From positions 632,454,189 through 632,518,188 of the forward strand of contig CM057338.1 of assembly GCA_030015575.1 (NCBI GenBank): 64,000 nucleotides of DNA, given 5' to 3'. The notes under the pieces are model-generated. The model searched no databases and was not told where the DNA came from. It saw nothing but the letters and a program-made list of their open reading frames with translations. Position 1 is the first letter of the stretch. Each line of letters starts with the position of its first letter. Source of the DNA: Agapanthus africanus (taxonomy: Eukaryota; Streptophyta; Magnoliopsida; Asparagales; Amaryllidaceae). This document shows positions 1 to 9,530 of this stretch, piece after piece. Both the position numbers and the translations under genes were made by a program.

Positions 1-240
1 GGTCACTCCCGGTGAAGGGATCTCGGCTCATTCCCCGTAGAATGGGGTGCAGGATATTCCAATTGAATACCACGATGCAAAGCAAAAGTAATCGGCTATA
101 GTGAATTTATTGCCCTGACGCAAACTTCTGTCCAAGGGGTCACTCCCGGTGAAGGGATCTCGGCCCTTGCCTCATCGACTGAGGAGCAGGATATTCTAAC
201 TGAATACCACTGTGCAAAACAAAAGTGAACGTCCTTGCAA
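1..240 (-). repeat. 137-bp tandem repeat in E leader
   Basis: Two direct copies start at 1 and 138, both opening with ggtcactcccggtgaaggg. The second copy fades near 240. The same pair with the same 137-bp period occurs in C at 37103 and 37240, and one degenerate copy occurs in A near 8110-8180. It is a leader module, not a coding repeat. Confidence 0.8.
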
Positions 241-363
241 TAACAGCTTTTTGAAAAGTGTTCCAACAACATCAAATAGGTTTGTTTATCTTGCATTGAT
301 CCGAATCAACGCAGTCCCATCAATTGATCACACCACAAAGAACGAAAATAATGGCGTACGTAT

Positions 364-458
364 ATGCCATCCGCATTCGCTAGTGGGTCCCGTCATCACC
401 CATTAGGTTAGCTAACTAACGACAGAGCGGGGACTGGACTAGCGCGGATGCAAAACAT
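364..458 (-). other. Conserved palindromic leader block, copy in E
   Basis: This is one of six copies of a block of about 96 bp found in the leaders of E, F, A, B, D and C. Its ends are complementary (gccatccgc near 366, gcggatgc at 444-451). Inside are a GGGNCCCGT segment and a CCRTTAG...CTAACG hairpin. Conservation between elements whose flanks have diverged suggests a selected DNA or RNA structure. The function is unknown. Confidence 0.7.
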
Positions 459-637
459 ATACAACACCTACTAGTATATATATAATATATAATTTTCGCT
501 CAAGGCGTAATAAAATGCAACATCACAGAAATGTACAGCATCACAGAACAATACAGATAACTGGGATCCCCGGGTTTCATAGAGCCGCTACTGAAACCCG
601 ACGTTCCCCTGGTCATGTGGATAGCCTGTGCAATGAA

Positions 638-896
638 ATCCTAGACCCCTACGGGCGCGGCAAGTCATCCGCCAAAACCTGAAGCGAGGAAGCCCCCTTC
701 AGCAACGTGAATGGACCACCCGGCACTTCACGGAATCCGGTAACTTGGGCACCCCTCCTGGGTCAATCCTATACCCCCTACGAGTGCGGCGAATAGCCCG
801 CCAATTCTAGAGTAAAGCCCCCTCAGTCTCAAAGCCATGAGATACGGGCTCGTTGCCCTCTAGAACCCGGCTATCCGTGCACCCCTCCGCGGGGTA
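638..896 (-). repeat. Two tandem hairpin modules (about 130 bp each), E leader
   Basis: Units begin with atccta at 638 and 766 and run 128 and 131 bp. Each holds a GTGCGGC/GCGCGGC motif, an inverted repeat (for example ttctagag against ctctagaa in the second unit) and a gtgcaccc or gggcaccc box. Matching pairs occur in A (7389-7648) and C (37754-38018). B and D appear to have a single unit. Confidence 0.7.
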
Positions 897-1339
897 ATCC
901 TAGTACAGAAAGTAAAATATACATACAACGGGTACATCGACCTCGACCTGGTCGTGCCCCAAAAGAATAATACAAACAGGCAGTGACGGCAGTCCACAGG
1001 TCGGACGCTCGCCCCGCAATATCAAATGTACATATAAAACAAAACTGTACTAACATTGCATCCAGGCTATCCCCACGACCAATCCGCAACAACACAGCAA
1101 TACACAAAACATCAACGTGAATGTCACGTTCGCAAATCCGTCTAAAAGGGCTATAGCAGATAGACTGGATTTACCGATCGAATGACATTCACGGTCGCAG
1201 ATATAATGTAAATACTGTGAACTAGCATGTTTAAAATATCCGATCGAACAAATTTATCGAAGTGGGCCCCTAGCAGTACTGTAGCACTTACAGAAAATCT
1301 AAGCCCAAAAATAATATTCCAGAAACCCTATTTTCAAGT

Positions 1340-1474
1340 ATAAGACAATCTGGAAAAATTTGGTGCAGTGAGGAGCCTAAGTGGCGGCGGAACCGCGGCC
1401 CAAGCATGGCTTTGGCCGCGGTTCCGCGGTGGGATGATGGATTCAGGCGACCAAATTTTACCAGAATTCTTATA
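1340..1474 (-). other. Extended GC-rich stem-loop near PBS of E
   Basis: A perfect 14-bp inverted repeat (1387-1400 with 1414-1427, core GGAACCGCGGCC) has an inner aagc-atg-gctt extension. It is enclosed by a second helix, aaaatttggt (1355-1364) with accaaatttt (1450-1459). A third imperfect helix pairs 1340-1353 with 1461-1474. The same position in B holds an equivalent structure. The likely role is an RNA element of the genomic transcript, by inference. Confidence 0.7.
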
Positions 1475-1632
1475 CTTCCCTGCACATCATTCTGCAACTA
1501 CTTGAAAAAATTTTAGAGCAAAAAAAAATTCGACAGAAACTGATGCTAGGAAAAATACGGTTTTTGGAATTTTTTTTTGTTCGATAGAGTTCTAAACACG
1601 CTAGACCAAGCTAGGCTAAGTTAATGGCGTGT

Positions 1633-1643
1633 CTCTGATACCA
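1633..1643 (-). other. Primer-binding site of E
   Basis: The plus strand reads ctctgatacca, the complement of the plant initiator-tRNA-Met type PBS core tggtatcagag. It lies one base from the LTR edge at 1645. This fixes E as a minus-strand element whose 5' LTR lies to the right. Confidence 0.85.
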
Positions 1644-1644
1644 A

Positions 1645-3756
1645 TGTAAGTCCGCGGCGGCGCCCCGGCCATCAATCCGACGCCGGAAACACGGAAAAAA
1701 AAACTTTGCAAACTAGCAAACCGGCACCACCGCGCACTTTTATCCCGGATCGGGCCATTAACCTAGCTACTAGCAAACAAGAAAAGAGTAGAGAAGCTAT
1801 ACCAAGCGATCCGTGTCCTTTGGTCTTCGTCTCCACTCCGATCTCCCACGGAATCTCCGTCCGTCACGTCCTCGTCGGAAAGGGCACCACGTAGCCGAAT
1901 ACTTTTACGGGCTCCCACCTCTGGACCGAGGCAACTCGGGCGCAAAGTTGGCTAGCCGACGCGTCCAAGACTTGCTGTAGATAAGTGTAGATTCTATGTC
2001 TCTTTGGGGTAGTGAAGTTGCTATGGATGGAGAAGAGAATGAACAATGGAGAGAGAGGTTTGGAATTTTAGCAAGCAAAGAATGAATATGAGATGAATCA
2101 ATCCCTCACATATAAAATGAACTCTCTCATTCTCCCCAATATGTGGCCGGCCCACCTTTCTCAAATGGTGGAGGAATCAACAAAATATGAAGGGAGGTGA
2201 TGGTAGGAAAAGGCAAGGTAACCATAAGCAAATGGAAATGAAAACCATATCAAATCAAATTCCAATCAAAATAAAGCAAGAAATGATGATAGAAAAGAAT
2301 GGTATCAAAAGATGCTTTCATAATCTCCCATTTCACAAATAACACCTCCACAAAGAGTTATTTGCAAACTTACAAATAACCCCCTCCATCAGAAAGTCCG
2401 GCCGCAAAGGAACAAAGAAAAACAAGCCGGAACAGAATGCAAACTGGCAACTTCAGAAAAACTGATCCCGTAATAAATTACAGAAAAACCCCGCGACTGC
2501 ATATACATGCCCGGATTTGTATTCCCACTGAATACAAAAGCAAAGAGACAAAATCTACACTGTCTAATACTAGGATCCGGCTTAAGCCAAAGCCGGCTAG
2601 TAAAAACCGTCCGATCACGATCCGTGCTATACCGCACGTATCTGATCCAACCCTGCTATATCTCCATACGGCGTCTACAGCGTTTCGCCCGAAACTTGAG
2701 TAACTGTGTGTGGTGGACTCTAACGACTCGTCAATACTATGGCTGTAGATTTAACCACTAGCACGTCAGAGGTATTAGCCATACGTGACGGGCCACCAGC
2801 TATTGACCAAAAGGGACGTCGATGAGCGAACTCATCCTGACACCCTACTGAGCCTGTCAGTGACAATATCCATACAGTCCGGTCCGTTCGTCTATGAGCA
2901 TCGCATGGCGGGCCTAGGGGGTTGGTAAAAGTCAGACCCCCAATAGCGGTACAAGTCGTGTCGGAGTGTAGCCCAGAACACCCTGAGATACTACTGGAAT
3001 ACCTACCAGCAAATCTCCTGCCTTGGCCAAGGACTTTTCATGTTCTGGCTCTCCTAGACACAGTGCGACCTCACCCCCAATACCGGGAGAGACGAACCCC
3101 TGCAGATCCGCTCACCGCCTCCATATGGCTCGAGATTGTACACAACTAAAACCTGTTTGCACGACTCCTTTGAGCCGTGGTAGGGTAGTAATCAAAGCAC
3201 AGCGGGAACTCACACGAGAAAAATGACGATCTCAGGTCGATGAACTAACCTGTACACATGTCACCAGGGAACTGCTATCTGACATCAGGTATAATCCCAA
3301 CTAGCAGGTTCCCGGCGAGTCCTGTCCGGTGTACTCATAACCCAATGAGCACCTGTATACATCTTAGGTGAACCAACTGACACCAGTGACTTATGAGACC
3401 GGCCACCGCCCCTCGTCGGGGTCTCGACTGTATACACTAGTCTACTCCGGAGTATCGATGCCCTGTCTCGAAACTCCCACGACTAGGGACCATTTAAGGA
3501 TGTGCTTATAGACCCCAGCTCTCACGTATATTATCGCCCTCATACTGCTGGTAGTCAAGCAAGAATCCTAGGGGCTCTATCAACGTGTAATAGCGACTCG
3601 TAAGGTCACTTAAAGCAGTACACGATGATAAAGATAAACCAGATAGCATACTATCATCTCGAGTAAGACTGTCCTACTGGGACAGGTCCTCCCCTCAATC
3701 ATTGCAATCACGTACCTGTGATCCAATAATTGACTCTGAGGGCACTATCTCCAACA
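1645..3756 (-). mobile_element. Copia E 5' LTR
   Basis: The segment is bounded by TG at 1645 next to the PBS and CA at 3756 (ctccaaca), about 2.1 kb, matching the size of the A, B and C LTRs. It contains the conserved LTR core shared by all copia elements here (about 3439-3520). Its right end is of the A/C type (gcactat...ccaaca). The following sequence is the middle of a B-type LTR, so E inserted into K. The right target copy would be ctccg at 3757-3761; the left copy is off the window. Small open frames inside are not convincing genes. Confidence 0.8.
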
Positions 3757-4076
3757 CTCCGGAGTATCGATGCCCTGTCTCGATAGTCCTACGACTAGGG
3801 ACCTGTATAAGGATGTGCTTGTGGATTACCCAGCCCCCACAAGTGTGACTGCCATCACAACGCTGGTAATCAAGCAAAGATCCTAAGAGCTCCACTAATG
3901 TGTATAGGTGATATACTAAAAGAAACACATGTACACATTAAAGTAGAAACAAACCAAGTAGCATACTACTATTTTGAGCAAGATTGTCTATACAACTGTG
4001 AATATCCCAAGCTTCCATTAAGTAATATACAAACCGGTATGATACAGTAATGGCCTCTAGGGCATATACACTAACA
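3757..4076 (-). mobile_element. Fragment of a B-type copia LTR (K)
   Basis: This stretch matches the terminal part of the B LTRs (for example 11325-11645 and 19255-19575) and ends with the same tatacactaaca terminus at 4076. It starts abruptly inside the conserved LTR core, where E has inserted. The rest of K must lie left of the window. The five bases after it, gtggc at 4077-4081, are the candidate right target duplication in F. Confidence 0.75.
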
Positions 4077-4545
4077 GTGGCCTCATCATGGTGATGATGC
4101 CGGGTTGCCACGTTTTTCGGGATAGCGGATGACTTGCCGCACTCTTAGGGGTCTGCTTTTGGCTACGCAGGGGCTATTCACATGACCGGGGTATTTTATT
4201 CTTCGTTTGTGGCTCGAACAAAACGCGGGATTCTTAGGTGATCCGACCATTCCAAACTCTGTGGTGTTGTTTTTCCTCATGTTGTAATGTGATTATTTGC
4301 GTGTGATGGTATATTTATATATGTGATATATAGTATATATATTTATTAATTCTATATATGTTTTGCATCTGCTCTAGCCCTGTCTCTGCTCTGCCGTTAG
4401 TTAAGTAACCTAACGGTGTATGACGGGGCCCCGTGGCGAATGCGGATGGCGTATATGTGCATTATATTTTTTCTTTTCATACTTTTCTGTAATGTTTGTG
4501 TGAGGAGGATAATACTAGATAATGAGATTATCTAAATGATGGGAT
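4077..4545 (+). mobile_element. Copia F leader fragment (outermost host layer)
   Basis: This plus-strand copia leader piece is colinear with A 7620-8000. It has the same cttgccgcactc...ggggtct module, then an AT-rich TATA stretch, then the conserved palindromic block. It is bordered by K on the left and by the A 5' LTR on the right (gggat then TGTTGG). In A the equivalent sequence runs on as gatgggactgc, showing that A inserted inside this leader. Nothing coding is visible. Confidence 0.7.
4358..4454 (+). other. Conserved palindromic leader block, copy in F
   Basis: Plus orientation, starting atgttttgcatctgc and ending gcggatggcgtat. It carries a perfect hairpin CCGTTAG (4394-4400) with CTAACGG (4410-4416) and the 12-bp palindrome ACGGGGCCCCGT. 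It is the cleanest example of the inner helix. Confidence 0.75.
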
Positions 4546-6549
4546 TGTTGGATATAGTGCCCTCAAGGAAATTATTGTAATTGCAGGCATGCAATTATGA
4601 TAATTGAGGGAGGACATATACAGGTAGAACAATCTTACCCGAAATGATAGTATGCTATCTGGTTTGTCTTTATCATTGATGTGTACACGTTTTACTTGTT
4701 ATTATGTGTCGTTAATACATAATGAGGAAGACCGTAGGATTCTTGCTTGACTACCAGTATTATGATGGCGATCATATACGTGAGAGCTCGGTAGTCTATA
4801 AGCACATCCTTAAATGTCCCTAGTCGCGGGAGTATCGAGACTGAGCATCGATATTCCGGAGTAGACTAGTGTATATGTTTCGAGCCCCAACGAGGGGCGG
4901 TGGCCAGTCTCACAAGCCATTAGTGTTATGTCACCTTAGATAGTATACAGGTGCTCACTGGAGATGAGTACACTGGACGGACTCACCGAGAACTTCTAGA
5001 TGGTATTATATCTATCGTCGGATGGAAGTTCTCGAGTGGCATTAGTACAGGTTAGTATTTTGACCTGAGATTGTCATTTGTCTCGTGTGAGTTCCCACTG
5101 TACTTTGATTACTACCCTACCACGGCTCAAAGGAGTCGTGCAAACAGGTTTTAGTTGAGTACAGTCCCAAGCCACATGGAGGCAGCGAGCGATTGTCGAG
5201 GATTTGTCTCTCCTGATATTAGGAGTCGATGTCGTACTGTGTTCGGTTGGCTATCACCCTAAATCCGTGGTCACAGTAGATAAGATTTACTGATATGAGT
5301 TCAGTAGTTTCTCGGTTGGTGATGAGCTTGACTCCGACATGACTTATCAGGTTATTAGGGGTCTGACGTTTCCACCCCCTAGACCTGGTATGCGATACTC
5401 TCATATGAAGAGACCGGACTGTATGAAGATTGTCACATTCAGGCTCGGTAGGGTTCGGACGGACTTGATTATTGACCTCCCTTTCGACAGATACCTGGGT
5501 AGCCGTTACATACAGTTAGTGTCGCTGACGTGCTTGTGGTTTTTGGATTTATCCAGTAAATCACTGTCAGCGTATTGTCGAGTTTTTAGAATCTCACATA
5601 GAGGGTTTTCCCAGTTCAGACGATATGATGTAGATGACGTATGTTGGTGTATACAGGGTGTCCGATTAAATACGTGTACAATACACGGGCTTTAATCGGA
5701 CAGTTGATAATACTAGCGGCTTAGGATTAAGCCGGATTATTAAATCAGGTTTTGATTTAATAATTTATATATATTTTTTTGATATGAATATTCTAGTATT
5801 ATTGTTCACTATTCATTTTCTCTCTCTTGGCTATTCTTATTTTAGTACGAATATGCGTATATGTATTTATGTACGTATACTGGGTTGTATTCCGTATTTA
5901 TACGGAATTTGTTCTAGAAGATAGACACTTCATTTCTTGATTTTTTTTATAGAAAATAAAAAATGAGGTGGAGGATGAGGTGTAAAGAAGTACGGTGTAG
6001 AGTGGCATGACCTTGCTTTTAAAAATTGATAAAATCATTTGTGGTTACTATTTTTCCATGGTTGCAAAATATCAAGCCATTCTTTTTCTATGCTTGCTAG
6101 TTTTTCTTCACACAAAAGACTTGCCATTTTCCATAGCTTCTTCTTCTTCACCTCCTCCTCCTTCTTCTAGGTAGCTCTCTTGAGCTTTGAAAAGAGAGAA
6201 AAAGATGGTGAGAATATTGCTACATCCCCACTCTCCATTAGTAGCGAGCTTGGAGCGTCGGTCGCTTTACTAGGTGGAGTCGGAGCTTAGATCGTTTCCC
6301 TCAAGTGGATCTTCTTCGGAAAGGGCGGTCGCCACTCAAGCTTGATCCAGACAGCGTACACGGATCATGGAGGGGTCTTCAACGATTGGGTGGACACGCG
6401 TCGAAGGTAGTATTCCGTATCTTTGCATGCTTGGTTTCCTAGTTTAGGCGTTTGGATCGATTCTAGGTTCAGGGTTCCTTCGTATTTGCTTGAAATTTTT
6501 GTTATCCATCCACGCCTCCGCTGCGCCGCGGGCACTATGGAACCCTACA
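4546..6549 (+). mobile_element. Copia A 5' LTR
   Basis: Starts TGTTGGATATAG and ends ccctaca directly before the PBS, 2004 bp. It is repeated as the 3' LTR from 22429. It contains the conserved LTR core (about 4794-4871) and a second block shared by all copia LTRs here (about 5080-5160, around tactaccctaccacggctc). A frame of 118 codons at 5339-5695 has a partner in the 3' copy but no recognisable domain. I regard it as non-coding. Confidence 0.88.
4796..4802 (+). promoter_or_regulatory. Candidate TATA box of copia LTRs (ctataag)
   Basis: CTATAAG followed by cacatcctta sits at the start of the most conserved LTR core. Equivalent motifs occur in C (tctataagcacatcc, minus strand), B (ccataagcacatcc) and G (tttataagaatatcc). 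Position and conservation suggest the LTR core promoter. No transcript start can be seen. Confidence 0.35.
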
Positions 6550-6550
6550 G

Positions 6551-6563
6551 TGGTATCAGAGCC
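6551..6563 (+). other. Primer-binding site of A
   Basis: tggtatcagagcc lies one base after the LTR end and is complementary to the 3' end of initiator tRNA-Met. It sets the plus orientation of A. Confidence 0.9.
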
Positions 6564-6654
6564 TTCCAAACACCTTAAACCAGCTAGTTACGACATTAGA
6601 AATCATGTTTTTTCGGACATCGAAAACTGTCGGAAAAAACAATCCCGAAATTTT

Positions 6655-6989
6655 GAGTTTTGACAAGTTTGCACACCCCGCGAGCTCACGGTTTGAACCG
6701 AGAAGCCGCGGGGTGGTGCGTGGGCACCCCGGCGAGACCCAGGGGGAACCGAACGACTGGGCCCACTCTGCAAGACTACCACAATGTGGTCTTGGGGGTG
6801 GGGACCCGAAACTGCCCCTCCATGGGCAGTTTCGGGTCTGCCTCACCCTATGGCCACCTCGTGGTGGAATAGGTGGGTGGGGTACCCCCCTTAGGCTCTC
6901 CGACTCAAAGTTAATTTCATGCTCTAACTCCCCATGAAGATTCGTACGCGTTTCGTTTTGATTCGGACTTCCGAATTGGCTCAAAACTC
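6655..6989 (+). other. GC-rich stem-loop region near PBS of A
   Basis: The core is a perfect 15-bp inverted repeat, GACCCGAAACTGCCC (6803-6817) with GGGCAGTTTCGGGTC (6824-6838), around a six-base loop. A neighbouring arm pair agac-t-accaca/tgtggtct lies at about 6771-6791. An outer pair gagttttga (6655-6663) with tcaaaactc (6981-6989) can close the region. The sequence is unrelated to the CCGCGG hairpins of B and E but sits in the same leader position. Confidence 0.65.
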
Positions 6990-7388
6990 GACTTTTTTGG
7001 ATGTTTAGTGCACTTGGTTTTTTTATCCTTGGTAAATTTGGGATGTACGCTAATTGTGTTTTGGAATTCTAATATCGTGATTTCGTTTGCGTGCGTGGAT
7101 GTGTTGTTAACGTTGTCTAATTTCTATATTCTCAATTAGACGGGTTTACACACTTGTTTCGGTTACTTGTTTTTGTGGATATATATTTTGATTATGGCTT
7201 AGTCGGATTGTCGTGTCGGATAGCCCCTCGTACGTTGCTTGTACGGTTTTGATTTATTATGTTGTATTCATTTGTTCGGGACCAGCTCCAACATGTAGCC
7301 GCCGTTTCCGTATTATGTATATTATTTTATTGAGGCACGACCAGGATGCGGTCGATGTCACCATTGTATATATATTTCATTTCTGTAC

Positions 7389-7648
7389 TAGGATTAACCC
7401 AAGAGAAGTGCTCGAGTAACCGGGTTCTAGAGTGTAGCAGGTGCCCATCTTATGGAATTGAGACCGGGCCGCCTCACTCTAGAATTTGCGGGTTGCTCGC
7501 TGCATTTGCAGGGGTTATAGGATTCGACCCATGGAGGGGTGCACAAGTTACCGGATTCTAGAAAGCGGCGGGTGATCGACTCATTTCATTGAGGGCGTGT
7601 TACCCAGTTTCTAGAATTGGAAGGTGGCTTGCCGCACTCATAGGGGTC
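7389..7648 (+). repeat. Two tandem hairpin modules, A leader
   Basis: Units begin with taggatt at 7389, 7518 and the next start at 7649 (periods 129 and 131). Unit one has a perfect arm pair ttctagagtg (7425-7434) with cactctagaa (7475-7484). Unit two has ttctagaaa with tttctagaa. They are homologous to the modules in E and C. Confidence 0.75.
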
Positions 7649-7812
7649 TAGGATCGACTATGTACGGGCTATCCACACGACCAGGGAACGTCGCATTTCA
7701 TTGAAGGCTCAGATGAAACGCGGGGCTCCAAGTTTATCCGCTATTCCATATTGTTGTTCACATGCCTGTGATGATTCTTATCTACCTGTGATGACTATTA
7801 TCTGCCTGCGAT

Positions 7813-7814
<2 letters not shown>

Positions 7815-7844
<30 letters not shown>
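7815..7844. repeat. (TA)n microsatellite
   Basis: A run of alternating TA lies in the AT-rich spacer just before the conserved leader block. Shorter TA-rich stretches occupy the same place in E, F, B, C and D. Confidence 0.9.
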
Positions 7845-7846
<2 letters not shown>

Positions 7847-7859
7847 TAGATGCTTCTAT

Positions 7860-7957
7860 ATGTTTTGCATTCGCGCTAGCCTGGTCCCCGCCCTGCCATA
7901 AGTTAAGTAACTTTACGGTGAAGACCCGGGACCCCTTGGCGAATGCGGATGGCATAT
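7860..7957 (+). other. Conserved palindromic leader block, copy in A
   Basis: It starts atgttttgcattcgcg and ends gcggatggcatat. In the inner helix both arms differ from the other copies (ccataag and ctttacgg), and a partial pairing taag/ctta remains, hinting at a maintained structure. Confidence 0.7.
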
Positions 7958-8377
7958 AAAAGCATGCTATTTTGGTTGTTTCTTTTGTGGCTTAGAAACT
8001 AGATTTGATGGGACTGCATTATATTTTTAATGCAAAGGAAAACAAACCTATTTGATGTTGTCGGAACCATTTTTTAAAACTACTCGGTTTTCTTCAAAAC
8101 AACTGTCATATTCTTTTGCTTTGAATAGAGGTATTCGGTTAGGAATATCCGGCACCTCAATCTATGAGGGAAGAGCCTTGATCTCTTCATTAAGAATACG
8201 TTCTTAATCAAAGGTTTATGTTACCAGTTTTAAAAAGCGGAGCTTAAACCACTCCATTTCAAAGTCACTCGTGTTCTTTCAACGATATCAAGTTCATTAC
8301 GTTATAGGTTTTTTTGCCAAAACCAGCCGTAGTCCTCCGTCATTTCAGATGAGTATCAACTAGTATTCATGCTATGT

Positions 8378-8600
8378 GTTTTGACCTTCGCTAAGGTATA
8401 GTGTTTGGTATCTAGGGGATACTTGTCTATATCATAGGTAGATCCATTAATCTAGGATAGATGTACAGCTGTTTTGTCCTTCGTCAAGGGCTTGTACGAA
8501 TGAGTCTAGATTAATCTGGACAATGAAGGGATGAACTTGACTTATGATGTTTTGACCTTCTTCAAGGTCATAAGTGCTTGGGGCAAAAACCATATTGGGA
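8378..8600 (+). repeat. Three short repeats with gttttgacctt hairpins, A leader
   Basis: gttttgacctt-type motifs start at 8378, 8471 and 8549. Each is followed by a complementary aagg segment (for example gaccttcttcaaggtc). B has the equivalent at 15898, 15985 and 16077, and C at 36753, 36841 and 36931. Confidence 0.65.
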
Positions 8601-9021
8601 GTTTCAAATATAAAGGAAACTTTCCAGGCATGCGCATACCTTCTGGAGTCTGGTGACTTGAGTGGATTCCATCAGGTTATCACACGATGATAGTTGGGTC
8701 CCGATTCCCACTGATGAGTAGGTACTACTCCTCGGGAGATTTTTCACTTCACAATTAGCTAACCTATTAGGTGTCTATAAAGTGTTAAAGAGGTTATGCC
8801 TGTGCAGAAACGAGGTTATTAATTGGGTCTGTGCGAAAGCACGGGAGACCTCACTCGGAGTACCAACACTGACCCGGCTGAACGGTTAGCGAACTTGTAA
8901 GGTGTATATGATCCCGACTAGTTCTCTTTTTAGGGTTTGAAGGAGAATTCAAGGAAACAGTAGGAGCCATCGTGATTAGATAAAATGATAACCAATCTAA
9001 TCTTGATAGAGTGTATGCCGA

Positions 9022-9058
9022 GTGTTTCTTTTCTCTCTCTCTGGTACAGTGACCCATG
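9022..9058 (+). promoter_or_regulatory. Splice-acceptor-like tract and gag start of A
   Basis: A pyrimidine tract (ttcttttctctctctctgg) ends in tacag at 9049, followed by tgaccc and ATG at 9056-9058. B and C have the same arrangement at the same place before gag. A 3' splice site for a leader intron is the simplest reading. A conserved pyrimidine tract of other function is possible. Confidence 0.45.
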
Positions 9059-9530
9059 ACTTACCTAAAACTCATTAACCAAGTTAACCGAACCTTCTTA
9101 CACACGTTGGCTTTGGATTGTCATGATTCATGACAAAGTCGCAAATATCCCTGCTACTCCTACTTTCCCTTTGCATTTCTCCAGAACACTCCGTATCACT
9201 ATGATGATCTATATTGCTTGAAAATGGTCGTCGTATAGTTACATACGAACTAGAAGAAATTATTTCAGTCGACGATGGTCACTGGTTCTGGAGAATTTAG
9301 ATTGTATTATTCCGTTGTCTCTTCTTTTTACCTTCTCTCGGGTTGCAAGAGCTCCTTGTATTAGGAGAGTACACCTATTACGCTTATTGGATAGTCTTCT
9401 TCCAAACCTTAGGCAGATGCCGAAAGGTAGGGAAAGAAGAAAACCGATTAGCGCAAGTGTGGTATACATATGGTAAGATGTAGAGACCTATAAAGGTATT
9501 GAAGCGAGGGCAAACGAAATTGCTACTACT
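9056..9530 (+). pseudogene. Decayed gag region of copia A (left of B)
   Basis: After the ATG at 9056 the frame opens M-T-Y-L-K-L, resembling the region after the B gag start, then decays. The sequence to 9530 is colinear with the minus strand of C at about 33351-34190, including the tattaggagagtacacctat stretch, so both derive from one ancestor already lacking most of gag. B inserted at 9531; the flanking ctact (9526-9530) and ctacc (19576-19580) are the near-identical target copies. Confidence 0.6.

Larger units (their letters stand above)
1..1644 (-). mobile_element. Copia element E: 5' leader (non-coding, partial)
   Basis: This is the leader between the primer-binding site at 1633-1643 and the gag gene, which would lie off the left edge. 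It is read on the minus strand. It contains, from PBS towards gag, an extended GC-rich hairpin, two tandem units of about 130 bp, an AT-rich stretch, a conserved palindromic block and a 137-bp tandem repeat. The same modules in the same order occur in the leaders of A and C, and partly in B and D, which identifies it. Only short open frames occur and none resembles gag. The element continues to the left of the window. Confidence 0.75.
6564..9049 (+). mobile_element. Copia A leader (non-coding, about 2.5 kb)
   Basis: The region between PBS and gag start holds the full leader module series: GC-rich hairpin (6655-6989), two units of about 130 bp (7389-7648), a TA microsatellite, the conserved block (7860-7957), one degenerate 137-bp unit (about 8110-8180), three short repeats (8378-8600), a small hairpin GAGTAG-GTA-CTACTC (8716-8730), and a pyrimidine tract ending AG at 9049. 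The open frames over 6556-6984 arise in the GC-rich hairpin on both strands and have no copia similarity. Confidence 0.75.

Noticed and set aside
1-240. Regular repeats that could suggest a CRISPR array
   Set aside because: There are only two long units, the whole unit repeats without spacers, and the setting is a plant retrotransposon leader.
5339-5695. Open frame of 118 codons in the A 5' LTR, with a 176-codon relative at 23278-23808
   Set aside because: The two are LTR copies of each other, so conservation is expected. Related LTRs in E and C do not keep the frame, and no domain is recognisable.
6556-6984. Overlapping frames on both strands, up to 142 codons
   Set aside because: They coincide with the GC-rich inverted repeat of the A leader, which lacks stops on both strands by composition.
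8711-8738. ctgatgag followed by a hairpin, resembling a hammerhead ribozyme core as in retrozymes
   Set aside because: The required GAAA after stem II is missing (ctcggga instead), and the homologous sites in B and C lack the core. The hairpin itself is kept as a finding.
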